A stretch of 32,116 nt of DNA from Firmicutes bacterium UBA3930. GTDB taxonomy: Bacteria > Bacillota > Clostridia > Caldicoprobacterales > Caldicoprobacteraceae. The stretch spans positions 1-32,116 of the forward strand of contig DGEI01000020.1 in assembly GCA_002385885.1 (NCBI GenBank), written 5' to 3'. Below, piece after piece: positions 32,104 through 32,116 of this stretch. Made by a program: the position numbers and the translations under genes. Under the pieces are notes generated by a model that was not told where the DNA came from, did not search any database, and was given only the letters and a program-made list of their open reading frames with translations. The first letter of the stretch is position 1; every line of letters begins with the position of its first letter.

Positions 32104-32116
32104 CTGTCTCTTATAC
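32104..32116. other. Tn5/Nextera mosaic-end adapter remnant
   Basis: The last 13 bases, CTGTCTCTTATAC, are identical to the inner part of the reverse-complemented Tn5 mosaic end used in tagmentation libraries. They mark untrimmed adapter at the contig edge. Confidence 0.9.

Overview
The window looks like one end of a metagenomic or draft contig from an anaerobic, endospore-forming, plant-polysaccharide-using member of the Clostridia. Support comes from a complete spoIIA operon followed by spoVAC-AD-AE, family 51 and family 39 glycoside hydrolases, strong AGGAGG-type ribosome sites and frequent GTG/TTG starts. The resemblance is to cellulolytic clostridia, but the genus cannot be fixed from sequence alone. 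The last 13 bases match the Tn5/Nextera mosaic end, so the right edge is a library artefact and not genome.

Region 1 (1-5,900). The 3' part of a class A penicillin-binding protein converges on a sporulation block on the minus strand: spoIIAA-spoIIAB-sigF with a sigma-H-like promoter, a terminator at the end of sigF, then a sigma-G-like promoter that would drive a small membrane protein plus spoVAC-spoVAD-spoVAE in the forespore. A small conserved-looking ORF of unknown role lies upstream.

Region 2 (5,900-8,100). A GH51 alpha-L-arabinofuranosidase with its own promoter and terminator, then a small MazG-like nucleotide pyrophosphohydrolase.

Region 3 (8,100-16,900). A SipW-type secretion locus. 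On the minus strand, a degenerate PilT-like ATPase, a NarL-class histidine kinase, an unusually large polytopic SipW-type signal peptidase and a DUF5305-like protein are followed, behind a second promoter and an 18-bp palindrome, by four small exported proteins. Two of these carry clear SipW-cognate (TasA/camelysin-type) signal sequences and two carry degenerate ones. The likely partner response regulator lies convergently at the far end, so the two halves of a two-component system bracket the cluster. It may assemble a regulated surface or matrix fibre.

Region 4 (16,900-32,103). A long minus-strand catabolic locus: Opp/Dpp-type ABC transporter genes (permease cut by the contig end, two ATPases), a small membrane protein, two xylose-isomerase-like TIM-barrel proteins, an NAD-dependent epimerase/dehydrogenase, a methylmalonate-semialdehyde-dehydrogenase-type enzyme, a cyclase-family hydrolase and a DUF362 protein. 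A structured leader with an intrinsic terminator follows, then a full-length transketolase-like enzyme, a cupin, a short divergent uronate-isomerase-like amidohydrolase and a GH39 beta-xylosidase. The set reads as uptake and breakdown of a plant-derived oligosaccharide or sugar acid by a route I cannot match to a known pathway. No CRISPR array, transposase, rRNA or tRNA gene was seen.
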